The position numbers were made by a program, and so were the translations under genes. A stretch of 64,000 nt of DNA from positions 6,882,001-6,946,000 of the forward strand of contig NZ_CP108046.1 of assembly GCF_041435115.1 (NCBI RefSeq), read 5' to 3'. Position 1 is the stretch's first letter. Every line of letters begins with the position of its first letter. Positions 51,033 to 59,097 of the stretch are shown here, one piece after another. The notes under the pieces were generated by a model. That model searched no databases, was not told the origin of the DNA, and worked only from the letters and a program-made list of their open reading frames with translations. Source of the stretch: Streptomyces sp. NBC_00289 (GTDB lineage Bacteria > Actinomycetota > Actinomycetes > Streptomycetales > Streptomycetaceae).

Positions 51033-51848
51033 TCAGGCCGGCAGGCGGTTGAGCTTGCGCAGCTGCTGGTCGAACATGCGGGTGGGGACGATGCGGCGCA
51101 TGGTGCGGACTCGCCCGGTCATGGCACCGGCGGTGTAGCGCAGCTTCGGCTTGGCGTCGGTCGCCGCGGCCACGATCTCCTTGGCGACGACGGCGGGGTC
51201 GTCGCCGTCCTTGACCGCACCGGCCATGTACTCCTCGAAGACCTGCCGCTGCTTGGCGTACACGTCCAGAGGCCGGTCGGACCGCACGCTGGCCGCGTCG
51301 AACGCGGTGTTGGTCCAGGCGGGTTCGACGAGCAGGGACCGCACGCCGTACTCGCGGAGCTCGTGGTCGACCGACTCCGAGTAGCCCTCGACGGCGTGCT
51401 TGGAGGCGGCGTAGACCGCCATGTAGGGCTGCGGCATGAACCCGACGATGGACGAGATGTTGACGATCCGTCCGCTGCGCCGGGCACGCATGTGCGGCAG
51501 GACGGCGTTCGTCATGCGGATGACGCCGAAGACGTTGATGTCGAACAGGTGCTGGGCCTGGGCGGCGGAGGACTCCTCGGCGGCGCCGGCCGAGCCGATG
51601 CCGGCGTTGTTGACCAGGACGTCGATCCGCCCGAACCGGTCGATCACCTCGCCGACCGCGGCGGTCACCGAAGCGTCGCTGGTCACGTCGAGGTCGAGGA
51701 AGGTCACGCCCTTCAACGGGGTGACGTGCGCGGTGTCGCGGCTGGTGCCGGCCATCTCGTAGCCCGCCGCCACCAGCGCGAGGGCCGCCGCCTTCCCGAT
51801 GCCGGAGGACGCACCCGTCACGAGGGCTACCGGACGTGTTGTCGCCAT
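51033..51848 (-). CDS. Short-chain dehydrogenase/reductase with SDR signature
   Basis: A 271-residue classical SDR. VALVTGASSGIGKAAALAL holds the cofactor motif, VLVNNAGIGSAG the NNAG, VNISSIVGFMPQPYMAVYAASKHAV the Ser-Tyr-x-x-x-Lys triad. ATG 51848 after CAGGAGCC decides the start. Upstream (51965-52045) are four GTATC motifs, repeated around the TetR gene at 53688, so this gene may be under that repressor. Confidence 0.92.
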   Translation of the reverse strand: MATTRPVALVTGASSGIGKAAALALVAAGYEMAGTSRDTAHVTPLKGVTFLDLDVTSDASVTAAVGEVIDRFGRIDVLVNNAGIGSAGAAEESSAAQAQHLFDINVFGVIRMTNAVLPHMRARRSGRIVNISSIVGFMPQPYMAVYAASKHAVEGYSESVDHELREYGVRSLLVEPAWTNTAFDAASVRSDRPLDVYAKQRQVFEEYMAGAVKDGDDPAVVAKEIVAAATDAKPKLRYTAGAMTGRVRTMRRIVPTRMFDQQLRKLNRLPA

Positions 51849-51964
51849 TGTGGGCTCCTGACTCATGGACTGCTTCGTCTTACGGGGGTGTGGGGGTCGC
51901 GGTGCCGGACGTGGACGCCGGTCATACCGAGGTCCGCCGCCGCCATCCCCAATCGGTTTCACTA

Positions 51965-52046
51965 ATGTATCAACTTCTAAGTCAAAAGTAACGCCAGAGC
52001 ATCAGTTAAAAAAGTATCCGTATCGCCCACGTATCTCTTACGGAGA
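51965..52046. promoter_or_regulatory. Cluster of GTATC/GATAC motifs upstream of the SDR gene
   Basis: GTATC occurs around 51967, 52014, 52020 and 52041 in an AT-rich island within the 330-base gap. ACGTATCTCTTACGG resembles ACGTATCCTCTATGG upstream of the TetR gene. These are possible TetR half-sites. The rest of the gap (52047-52178) shows nothing. Confidence 0.45.
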
Positions 52047-52178
52047 GTCACGCCAGGTCAGTGGCCCGTTGCGCGGCGATACCCCGCCAGGCTCGGTTCC
52101 GGCGGGGCATCGGGCATGAGACCGGTCCCCAGTCACCGCTCCTGTCGGCGCGGGCGACCGTCTCGGGGTGAGGTGCTG

Positions 52179-53189
52179 TCAGCGGTCGAGGAAGGTGTTC
52201 ACCTCGGTGCCGAACGTGACGGCGTACTGGTAGAGGAAGCCGTGGCCGGCGTCCGGGTAGATGTGCAGTTGTGCGTTGGGGAGGTACCTGGCCAACAAGT
52301 GGGAGTTCTTGGCGGGCATGAGGATGTCGCTCTCGCCGTCGGCGACCAGGGTGGGCTGGAAGAGGGCGTTCAGGCGCACCAGCTTGGACTTGTCGGGGAT
52401 GCCCCACTCGGACCACGCGGTGAGCTGGCGGTCGCGGGTGGCGAGGCTGGAGGGGGCGTCGGGGTCGGTGGTGCGGCGCCCGAGGCGCTGGAGGAACGCG
52501 CCTCCCGCGGCCTGGCTGGAGGCGGTGTTCTTGAAGAAGAGGAAGAGGTAGTCCTCGGGGCCGGGGTGGTCCTTCAGGGTCCTTTGCAAGATGTCGGGGT
52601 CGGATGCGCGCTGGTCCACTCCGCCCTGCGGGCCGGTGGCGGCCAGGACGACGCGGCGGACCTGCCACGGGCGGCGCAGGGCGACCTCCTGGGCGACCTC
52701 GCCGCCGAGGGAGAAGCCGAGCACGTCGTAGCGGGGCAGCTTGAGGGCGTCGATGAACTCGATGGCGTCCAGGGCCATCTGCTGGACGGTACTGGCGGTG
52801 GTGCCGGTGGAACCGCCGACGCCGACGTTGTCCACGAGGACGACCTCGCGCTTGGCGGCGATGGTGTCGATGAGCTTGGGGTCCCAGCTGTCGAGAGTGC
52901 CGCGGAAGTGCTGGAAGAAGACCAGCGGCACGCTGCCGGCGCTGGGATGGCCGAAGCGGCGGTACTGGTAGGTGACGCCGTTGGCGGCCTTGACGCGCAG
53001 GTTGGGGGCGGTGCTGGCGCTCTCCGCGTTCTGCGTCTGGGTGGCCGAGTGTCGAGTGCCCCCGGAGCCGCCGCTCACGGCATTGGCCATGCTCGGTGTC
53101 GTGGCGGCGACAGCCGCGACGACCGACATGCCGGCCAGCGCCATGGCGGTCCGCCGGGAGATACGGGTGCCTCGATTGATTGAGGGCAT
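52179..53189 (-). CDS. Tat-exported alpha/beta hydrolase
   Basis: A 336-residue exported hydrolase. The N-terminus MPSINRGTRISRRTAMALAG is a twin-arginine signal (Arg12-Arg13), with a hydrophobic core and cleavage near residue 45. In the mature part the nucleophile is Ser160 in LGFSLGGEV; the acid Asp is in DGESDILMPA and the histidine in DAGHGFLYQ. It is paralogous to the hydrolase at 50130 (FRGTLDSWDPK, LFLFFKNT). ATG 53189 follows AAGGA. The duplicated leader with the small ORF at 53381-53464 lies upstream, and the TetR gene is divergent. Confidence 0.9.
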   Translation of the reverse strand: MPSINRGTRISRRTAMALAGMSVVAAVAATTPSMANAVSGGSGGTRHSATQTQNAESASTAPNLRVKAANGVTYQYRRFGHPSAGSVPLVFFQHFRGTLDSWDPKLIDTIAAKREVVLVDNVGVGGSTGTTASTVQQMALDAIEFIDALKLPRYDVLGFSLGGEVAQEVALRRPWQVRRVVLAATGPQGGVDQRASDPDILQRTLKDHPGPEDYLFLFFKNTASSQAAGGAFLQRLGRRTTDPDAPSSLATRDRQLTAWSEWGIPDKSKLVRLNALFQPTLVADGESDILMPAKNSHLLARYLPNAQLHIYPDAGHGFLYQYAVTFGTEVNTFLDR

Positions 53190-53380
53190 GCCAATTCCTT
53201 GAGTCGGGCCGGAGGTGTCCCCCGGCGCGTTGAACCTGCCGTGCGCTCCGCGGATGCTCTGCGGGCGCACGGGAGTGGGGCTGTTCCTGACCAGGCGACT
53301 TCGTCGAACCGGGCCCGCCCCCGTACGCAGGTGAAGGCCCCAATGGGTCCGGCGACCTCCCGCTTGGATGCGACCGGAGG

Positions 53381-53464
53381 TCACGGACTGCGCGAGGGTG
53401 GGGGAGCTGGGAGCGGCGACGCCGGTGAGCCGGGGTGGCGAAGAAACTCCCGCATGATCGACAT
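53381..53464 (-). CDS. Small leaderless ORF, 27 residues, copy B (MSIMREFLR type)
   Basis: The peptide starts MSIMREFLRHPG and ends PPPSRSP, with the same length, promoter (TAGCTT at 53471-53476, six bases from ATG) and first nine residues as copy A. A one-base indel after codon 11 shifts the frame relative to copy A, so the second halves differ although the DNA remains alignable. It lies about 190 bases upstream of the hydrolase gene on the same strand. Confidence 0.45.
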   Translation of the reverse strand: MSIMREFLRHPGSPASPLPAPPPSRSP

Positions 53465-53470
53465 GTGCTG

Positions 53471-53476
53471 AAGCTA
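53471..53476 (-). promoter_or_regulatory. -10 hexamer before small ORF B
   Basis: TAGCTT on the minus strand, six bases before ATG 53464, identical in sequence and spacing to copy A. Confidence 0.5.
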
Positions 53477-53565
53477 GGGATCGACAATGTCGTCGGGAGT
53501 CATCCCGGGCGCCCGACCGTGTCATCCGCCAGGGCGAGTCGGGCGGCGCGGCGCAACCTCCAATA

Positions 53566-53652
53566 CGTATCATCGATGTATCAGATCGAGGTGCATTCGC
53601 GGCAGAGGGGAATCATTTATCGGGATACCCGTAGCGTTCACGTATCCTCTAT
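53566..53652. promoter_or_regulatory. Cluster of GTATC/GATAC motifs upstream of the TetR gene
   Basis: GTATC at about 53568 and 53579, GGATACCC at about 53620 and ACGTATCCTC at about 53640 lie just before the TetR start. The palindrome CATCGATG is centred between the first two. The pattern matches the cluster at 51965-52046, suggesting autoregulation. Confidence 0.5.
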
Positions 53653-53687
53653 GGGGGACGAAAAACGAACGAGACAGGGAGACCGCT

Positions 53688-54266
53688 ATGGGCCGACCGC
53701 TGCGGGCAGATGCCGAGCGCAGTGTGCGTGCGATTTTGGAGGCGGCCGAGCGGGTCCTCGCCGACGACGCCGGCGCCTCCATGGAGCAGATCGCCGAGGC
53801 CGCGGGGCTGACCAGGATCACGGTGCACCGCCGGTTCGCGAACCGGCAGGCGCTGCTCGAGGCGCTCGCCGTCTCCGCGAAGCAGCAGCTCCTCGACGCC
53901 ATCGGGGAAGCCCGGCCCGAGTCCGCTCCCGCGCTCGTGGCCCTGTACCGGGTGACTGCGAATGTCCTGCGGGTCAAGAACACCTGGCGCTTCACCCTCA
54001 GTCACGCCACGCCCCATACCAGCGCCGCAGCCGCCATCTGGGAAGAGATCGACACTTACACCGTCGAACTCCTGACACGAGCGCAGAACGAGGGACTCCT
54101 CGCCCCGGACGCGGATCTGGACTGGACGCGGCAGGTGTACTACGCCCTCCTGAGCGAAGCCCTCGACAGGCCGGGCGCCGACCAGGATCCGGCCGCGCAG
54201 GACCCGGACACGCTGGCCGCACTCGTCATCGACACACTCCTGCACGGCGCAGGACCACGCGGCTGA
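53688..54266 (+). CDS. TetR-family transcriptional regulator
   Basis: A 192-residue repressor. The N-terminal helix-turn-helix is ASMEQIAEAAGLTRITVHRRF, and the ligand-binding C-terminus includes WRFTLSHATPHTS and VYYALLSEALDRPG. ATG 53688 follows GGGAGA; the longer open frame upstream covers the operator region and is discarded. It is divergent from the hydrolase gene. The last ~20 codons and the following ~50 bases are repeated as relics at 38923 and 39287. Confidence 0.92.
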   Translation: MGRPLRADAERSVRAILEAAERVLADDAGASMEQIAEAAGLTRITVHRRFANRQALLEALAVSAKQQLLDAIGEARPESAPALVALYRVTANVLRVKNTWRFTLSHATPHTSAAAAIWEEIDTYTVELLTRAQNEGLLAPDADLDWTRQVYYALLSEALDRPGADQDPAAQDPDTLAALVIDTLLHGAGPRG

Positions 54267-54530
54267 GCCGCGCCTTCTCCTGTGCGACGGAGTTGGGGAC
54301 GCATGGGGGACGCAAACTCCTGGCCGTCAGGAACCGCTGCCACCGCAGCAGGCGCCGTGGTCTTGCCAGTTCAGGTGAAGCCCGGCTGGAGTCGGCCCGG
54401 CGGGTCCCATTCCGGATGCGGCAGGAATGTACGGCGATCTGCGGCAGGAATGTACGGCGATCTGTCAGAGCGGTTCCTCCCACTCATCGGTCGGGCCCCG
54501 CCCGGGCGGCCGGACCGGCATGCGGGCCGG

Positions 54531-55442
54531 TCACCGGTGCTGCGCCGTGCCCAGCTCGTCGGTGTACCGGCCGAGGGCGTCCTCGGCGGTGGGGGCGGGG
54601 CCGAACAGCTGTTCCTGGCGGCGGGGGTCGGCGAAGTAACGGCCGCTGTCGAACCAGCTGAACATCGCGGCCATGTCCTTGACCAGGGGCATGAAGCGGC
54701 CGGCGACGGCTCCTGCGGCGCGGGCGACGACGGAGGGGACGGCCCGTACCTTGATCTTCTTTCCGGCCCGGTTGCCCATCAGGTCGGCCATCTCGCGCAT
54801 GCTGACCGGACGGTCCCAGCCGATGTCGATGCGCTCACCGTTGTCTGCCTCGGCGTCGACGGCGGCCGCCAGGTACGCCGCGAGGTCGGAGGTGTGGACG
54901 AAGGTCAGCGGGACGGTGGTCTTGCCGATCCACGTCAGGCGGCCCTTGTCGATCGGGTTGCCCGCCATGGTCGCGATCTGGTGGAGGAAGGCCCCCGGCC
55001 GCAGTGCGACGAACGGGACGCCGAGCTGTTCGAGCTTGTCCTCGGCGAGTTTCTTGTGCCAGAAGTGCGGGACCTGGGGCGTCTGATCGCTGGTGAGGAT
55101 GCTGGTCAGGACGAACCGCCGGATGCCGGTGCGATGGGCGGCCTCGGCGAGGTTGGCGTTGCCGACGGTGTCGATGTCGTGCGCGTTCTTGCCGCCGCGG
55201 GTGTAGCCGGCAGCGGTGGTGATGACGGCATCGGCGCCGTTCATGGCGGCGACGAGCGAGTCGAGGTCGAGCATGTCGCCGCGGGCGATCTCGACACCCC
55301 GGTTTTCGAGCCTGCTCGCGTCGGTGGTCGGCCGGACCAGGGCGCGGACGTTCTTGCCGCGCTTGAGCAGTTCGTCGACGACCTTGCCGCCGAGGGAGCC
55401 GGTCGCGCCGACGACGAGGACGGGGAGGGTGGCGGTGGTCAT
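54531..55442 (-). CDS. NmrA/SDR-a-type NAD(P)-binding protein
   Basis: A 303-residue atypical SDR. The glycine motif is VLVVGATGSLGGKVVDELL and an NADP-type basic RALVRPTTDASR follows. It continues with the membrane-free NAD(P)H-binding domain (VITTAAGYTRGGKNA, FVHTSDLAAYL). It resembles NmrA-like and complex-I-associated-type NADH-binding proteins; a reductase or sensor role is likely. The start at 55442 (MTTATLPV) is chosen by homology; ATG 55460, six codons upstream, is an alternative. It is next to the FAD-oxidase relic. Confidence 0.87.
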   Translation of the reverse strand: MTTATLPVLVVGATGSLGGKVVDELLKRGKNVRALVRPTTDASRLENRGVEIARGDMLDLDSLVAAMNGADAVITTAAGYTRGGKNAHDIDTVGNANLAEAAHRTGIRRFVLTSILTSDQTPQVPHFWHKKLAEDKLEQLGVPFVALRPGAFLHQIATMAGNPIDKGRLTWIGKTTVPLTFVHTSDLAAYLAAAVDAEADNGERIDIGWDRPVSMREMADLMGNRAGKKIKVRAVPSVVARAAGAVAGRFMPLVKDMAAMFSWFDSGRYFADPRRQEQLFGPAPTAEDALGRYTDELGTAQHR

Positions 55443-55523
55443 GGGGGTCTCACTTTCCATCAGGTCAGTGGTGGTGGGGGGAATTGGGGGGCGGGCGGGG
55501 TAATGGTGGTCGGCCCGGGGCGC

Positions 55524-55742
55524 TCAGGGGGCTGGCCTGTGGTGGGCGGATCCGCGGCGCGGGTCACCGGCGGCCCGCACGAGCTCGCGGGGGTCGAGGG
55601 CGGCCCGGACGCGGGTGATGCGGCCGACCTCCATGCGGGCCGGCCGGCGACGGGGAAGAGCTCGCAGGCCCTTCGGGTGTCGCCCTGGCCCCGAATGAGT
55701 TCCGTCCTGCCTCCACCGGGACAGCTCGCGCTTGCCCCTCAC
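55524..55742 (-). pseudogene. Possible relic of an FAD-linked oxidase C-terminus
   Basis: The end of this frame, GRITRVRAALDPRELVRA, resembles the common C-terminal helix of berberine-bridge/FAD-linked oxidases (LxxVRAALDPxGLFRA). The rest of the gene is missing and the upstream residues are not domain-like. The surrounding 525-base gap (55443-55967) holds nothing else I can identify. Confidence 0.35.
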
Positions 55743-55967
55743 ACCGAGGCCCGTTCACCCCGGTTCTCCCCGGCGTACGGGAGTGAACGGGCGGGTTCCG
55801 CCGCATCCGCCGGCTCGGCTCGCCGGGGCTTCTTCCGGCAGTCGGGGAGCCTGGCTCCGTACAGCACGGGCCTTCATGGGCCGAGTGCGGTGCGGCACTG
55901 TCCACTTCGCGGGAACGCCGGAAACGATTCGCGCTCCAGGCCGGAACCGGGTGCGGGCCGAGGGGAG

Positions 55968-56447
55968 TTACTCGGACTCTTCCGCCGCGACGTCACGGCT
56001 GTTGATCGCGTCGGTGATGGCGTAGGCGATACGGACGAAGGACTCTGCCTGCTGCGCCGACAGGTCCCGCGCGGAGGTCTCCTCCAGGGCCCGCCACATG
56101 GCTGCCAGGGGCTCGCGCATGGCACGGCCCTTGTCGGTGAGGTGGACGACCATGACGCGCCGGTCGTGTTCGGCCGGCTCGCGGTTGAGCAGGCCGGCGT
56201 CCTGCATGCGGCGCAGGGACTTGGAGACGGTGGAGTGGTCCAGGCCGACGCTTTCGAGCAGTTCGGACTGGGTTTGGCCGTCCCGGTCGAGGAGTTGCAT
56301 CAGCAGCAGTTCCTGTCCGGGATGCAGGTCCATCTCGCGGAGCATGGCGGCGGCGCGGGCGCGGTGAGCGCGGGCGAGCTGGAAGATCGCGTAGCTCATC
56401 GGCCCCTCGCTGGCCGTGCTGGGGGTGCGGGGTATGGGGGCGGGCAT
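55968..56447 (-). CDS. MarR-family transcriptional regulator
   Basis: A 159-residue winged-helix regulator. The recognition helix lies in QTQSELLESVGLDHSTVSKSLRRM (about residues 57-80) and the wing contains the DRRVMVVHLTDKG hallmark. ATG 56447 follows GAGGAAC. It lies 11 bases after the Old Yellow Enzyme gene on the same strand, so is co-transcribed with it and perhaps the oxidoreductase upstream. Its likely operator is the palindrome upstream of the oxidoreductase at 58550-58575. Confidence 0.93.
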   Translation of the reverse strand: MPAPIPRTPSTASEGPMSYAIFQLARAHRARAAAMLREMDLHPGQELLLMQLLDRDGQTQSELLESVGLDHSTVSKSLRRMQDAGLLNREPAEHDRRVMVVHLTDKGRAMREPLAAMWRALEETSARDLSAQQAESFVRIAYAITDAINSRDVAAEESE

Positions 56448-56458
56448 GATGCGGTTCC

Positions 56459-57520
56459 TCAGACGGTGTGGGTGGGGTAGTCCGTGTAGCCGGCCACTCC
56501 GCCGCCGTAGAAGGTCGCCGGGTCGGGGGTGTTCAGCGGCGCGTCAGAGCGTAGCCGCTCGACCAGGTCCGGGTTGGCGAGCGCGAGGGCGCCGACGGAG
56601 ACGAGGTCGGCCGTGCCGTGGTCGACGTCCTTGGCGCGGGTGGGCAGGTCGGTGCCGGCCCGGTTGAGGATCAGCGTGGTCGGCCACAGCGCGCGCAGTG
56701 TGCCCAGCAGCTCCTCGTCGCCCGCGTGCAACACGTGGAGGTAGGCGAGGCCGAGCGGACTGAGGGCGCGCAGGAGCGCCGGATACAGCTCGGCGGTGTC
56801 GGACTCGGCGATGTCGTTGTAGGGGTTGCCGGGGGAGATGCGCAGGCCGGTGCGGTCGGCGCCGATCTCGTCGGCCACGGCAGCGGCCACCTCGACGGCG
56901 AAGCGGATGCGGTTGTCGACGGACCCGCCGTAGCGGTCGCTGCGCTGGTTGGTGCTGTCCGACAGGAACTGGTGCACCAGGTAGCCGTTGGCACCGTGGA
57001 TCTCCACGCCGTCGGCGCCTGCCGCGACGGCGGCCGCCGCGGCACGGCGGAAGTCCTCGACGGTCGCCGCGACCTCCTGCGTCGACAGAGCGCGGGGTGT
57101 CGGCATCTCCTGGGGCCCGGACGCCGTGAACATCACGCCCTGCGGCCGGATCGCCGAAGGAGCGACCGGCCGCCGCCCGTGGGGGGTGTTGTCGGGGTGG
57201 GCGATACGTCCGGTGTGCATCAGCTGGATGACTATCCGGCCGTCGGCCGCGTGCACGGCGTCGGTGACCTTGCGCCACCCGGCGATCTGTTCGTCATTGT
57301 GGATGCCGGGGGTGAGGAGGTAGCCCTGGCCGTCGGTGGAGGGCTGGGTTCCCTCGGTGATGATGAGCGCGTGCGAGGCCCGCTGGGCGTAGTACTCGGC
57401 GTTCAGCTCGGTCGGAACGCCTTCAGGCGTGGAGCGGTCACGGGTCATGGGGGCCATGACCAGGCGGTGCGGGAGGGAGATGTCGCCGACGGTGGTCGGT
57501 GTCCAGAGGGCGTTCAGCAT
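56459..57520 (-). CDS. Alkene reductase, Old Yellow Enzyme family (NemA-like)
   Basis: A 353-residue FMN enzyme that reduces activated C=C bonds and nitro compounds with NADPH. Landmarks are LVMAPMTRDRSTPEG at the N-terminus, the QLMHTGRIAHPDN strand, HGANGYLVHQFLSDSTNQRSDRYGG with the substrate-binding His-x-x-Asn and catalytic Tyr, and the phosphate-binding VSVGALALANPDLVERL at the end. ATG 57520 follows AAGGACC. It is operonic with the MarR gene downstream and close to the quinone reductase-like gene upstream (64 bases). Confidence 0.94.
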   Translation of the reverse strand: MLNALWTPTTVGDISLPHRLVMAPMTRDRSTPEGVPTELNAEYYAQRASHALIITEGTQPSTDGQGYLLTPGIHNDEQIAGWRKVTDAVHAADGRIVIQLMHTGRIAHPDNTPHGRRPVAPSAIRPQGVMFTASGPQEMPTPRALSTQEVAATVEDFRRAAAAAVAAGADGVEIHGANGYLVHQFLSDSTNQRSDRYGGSVDNRIRFAVEVAAAVADEIGADRTGLRISPGNPYNDIAESDTAELYPALLRALSPLGLAYLHVLHAGDEELLGTLRALWPTTLILNRAGTDLPTRAKDVDHGTADLVSVGALALANPDLVERLRSDAPLNTPDPATFYGGGVAGYTDYPTHTV

Positions 57521-57584
57521 GAGTGGTCCTTCGATGCGGTGAGGGTCAGGTGGTGATCGGAACAAGAGGGAGAGGCGGGCGTGA

Positions 57585-58490
57585 TCAGTCGAGGGTGAGG
57601 ACGAGCTTGCCCCGGACATGCCCGGCGTCGCTGACCTGCTGGGCCGTGGCGGCCTGGGCGAGCGGGTAGGCGGTGACGGTGGTGACGACCTGGCCGGTCG
57701 CGGCGTCCTGGGCCAGGGCGGCCAGGCGGGCGGCCGAGCGTTCCTGGCCACCGCTGGCGAAGGTGATGCCGAGCTGCTGCGCGCGGAAGTCGGCGATGGT
57801 GACGATGCGCTCGGTGCCGCCGCGCAGGGTGATGGAGTCCTCCAGGGCTCCCTTCCCGGCCAGGTCGAACACCGCGTCCACGCCCTCGGGGGCGAGCGCC
57901 TGGACCCGCTCGACCAGGCCCTCGCCGTAAACGGTCGCGGTGGCGCCGAGCGAGGCGAGGTATTCCTGGTTGCCGGGTCCGGCGGTGCCGATGACACGCG
58001 CTCCGCGGGCCGTGGCGAGTTGGACCGCCAGGGTGCCGACCGCTCCGGCCGCGCCGTGCATCAGTACGGTCTCCCCGGCGGCGACGCCCAGCAGGTTCAG
58101 GACCCGCTCGGCCGTCTCGCCCGCCACCGGCAGCGCGACCGCGTGCTGCCAGTCGAGGCCGGCGGGCTTGGGAGCCACGGTGGTGGCCAGCGCGTACTGG
58201 GCGTACGAGCCGGTGTCCGACCAGCCCAGCACCTCGTCACCCACCTTCACGTTCTGCACGCCCTCACCCAGGGCGTCCACCACGCCGGCGAGCTCGGCAC
58301 CGGGGACGGCGGGGAGCGGCGTGGGGAACATGGCCTCCAGGGCCCCGGAGCGGATCTTGCCGTCCAACGCGTTCAGTCCGGCCGCCTTCACGTGGACGCG
58401 GACCTGCCCGGGGCCGGGCTGCGGGACCTCGATGTCCGCCTCGTGCAGCACGTCCGTGCCTCCGAAACGGTCGAACAGGATGGCTTTCAT
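57585..58490 (-). CDS. NADP-dependent oxidoreductase, quinone reductase-like MDR
   Basis: A 301-residue medium-chain reductase. The GroES-like start is MKAILFDRFGGTDVLHEADI and the NADPH motif is VLMHGAAGAVGTLAVQLATARGARVIG. No zinc ligands are seen. It is a paralogue of the enzyme at 40105. ATG 58490 follows AGGAGTC. It is first gene of a three-gene run (reductase, Old Yellow Enzyme, MarR) whose control region contains a 26-base imperfect palindrome. It is probably induced by electrophiles or quinones. Confidence 0.92.
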   Translation of the reverse strand: MKAILFDRFGGTDVLHEADIEVPQPGPGQVRVHVKAAGLNALDGKIRSGALEAMFPTPLPAVPGAELAGVVDALGEGVQNVKVGDEVLGWSDTGSYAQYALATTVAPKPAGLDWQHAVALPVAGETAERVLNLLGVAAGETVLMHGAAGAVGTLAVQLATARGARVIGTAGPGNQEYLASLGATATVYGEGLVERVQALAPEGVDAVFDLAGKGALEDSITLRGGTERIVTIADFRAQQLGITFASGGQERSAARLAALAQDAATGQVVTTVTAYPLAQAATAQQVSDAGHVRGKLVLTLD

Positions 58491-58520
58491 GACGACTCCT
58501 CTCGTGTCACCGCCCATTTA

Positions 58521-58575
58521 GGTGGCTAGACACATAACCAACGTAACAGCAAACATGTGGCTAGCCAAGTATTTG
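58521..58575. promoter_or_regulatory. Candidate MarR operator with two TGGCTAG sites
   Basis: The perfect palindrome TGGCTAGCCA (58558-58567) is embedded in a longer imperfect dyad covering 58550-58575 (CAAA and TTTG ends). A half-site GGTGGCTAG lies at 58521, 38 bases away and closer to the oxidoreductase start. It is a typical MarR-type operator position. Confidence 0.6.
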
Positions 58576-58863
58576 CTGTCGCTCGGGCTGAGCAAGAGCG
58601 GACATGGTCGCGTCGGTCCGCCCCGCGCGGCCCGACCTGGTTGCGGAGTTCCCGGCAGTCAGGGGTGGTGCTCCATCGCGGTACTCGGGATGGAGCGCCA
58701 TCGCATGGGGGAGGGGAGTTCGCCGCCTCGCGCTTCCCCTGCCGGCGCAGTCTCCACGGCACGAGAGGAAGCGCACCGCCTCCGGCGGCCGCTCTTGGGC
58801 GGTGGCAGCCCAATGTTGGTGATGTATCTTAGTGACATACATCGTGGATGCTGGAGGTGCTCG

Positions 58864-59097
58864 ATGTCCGTCACGCAGATTGACCTCGATGACGAGGCGC
58901 TCGCCGAGGCCATGCGGCTGATGGGCGTCACGACGAAGAAGGAGACGGTCAACGCGGCCCTGCGGGACTACGTGGCCCGGATCAAGCGGCTCGATGCTGC
59001 GGAGAAACTGGCCGCACGAGGTGCACGTGGCGAGTTCGAGCAGGCCGCGGCGGCGCATGACGCGGGCAAGCGGGCCCGGCGCGAGGCCTTCGAGTGA
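58864..59097 (+). CDS. vapB: VapB-type antitoxin
   Basis: A 77-residue protein. The N-terminal ribbon-helix-helix is SVTQIDLDDEALAEAMRLMG followed by TTKKETVNAALRDYV. The C-terminus (EQAAAAHDAGKRARREAFE) is the toxin-neutralising part. ATG 58864 follows GGAGGTG. It overlaps vapC by four bases (GTGA). It binds VapC and represses the operon. Confidence 0.92.
   Translation: MSVTQIDLDDEALAEAMRLMGVTTKKETVNAALRDYVARIKRLDAAEKLAARGARGEFEQAAAAHDAGKRARREAFE

Noticed and set aside
53190..53573. N-terminal extension of the Tat-exported hydrolase to 53573
   Set aside because: It would bury the Tat signal internally and span the duplicated small-ORF segment and promoter; ATG 53189 has AAGGA and begins the signal directly.
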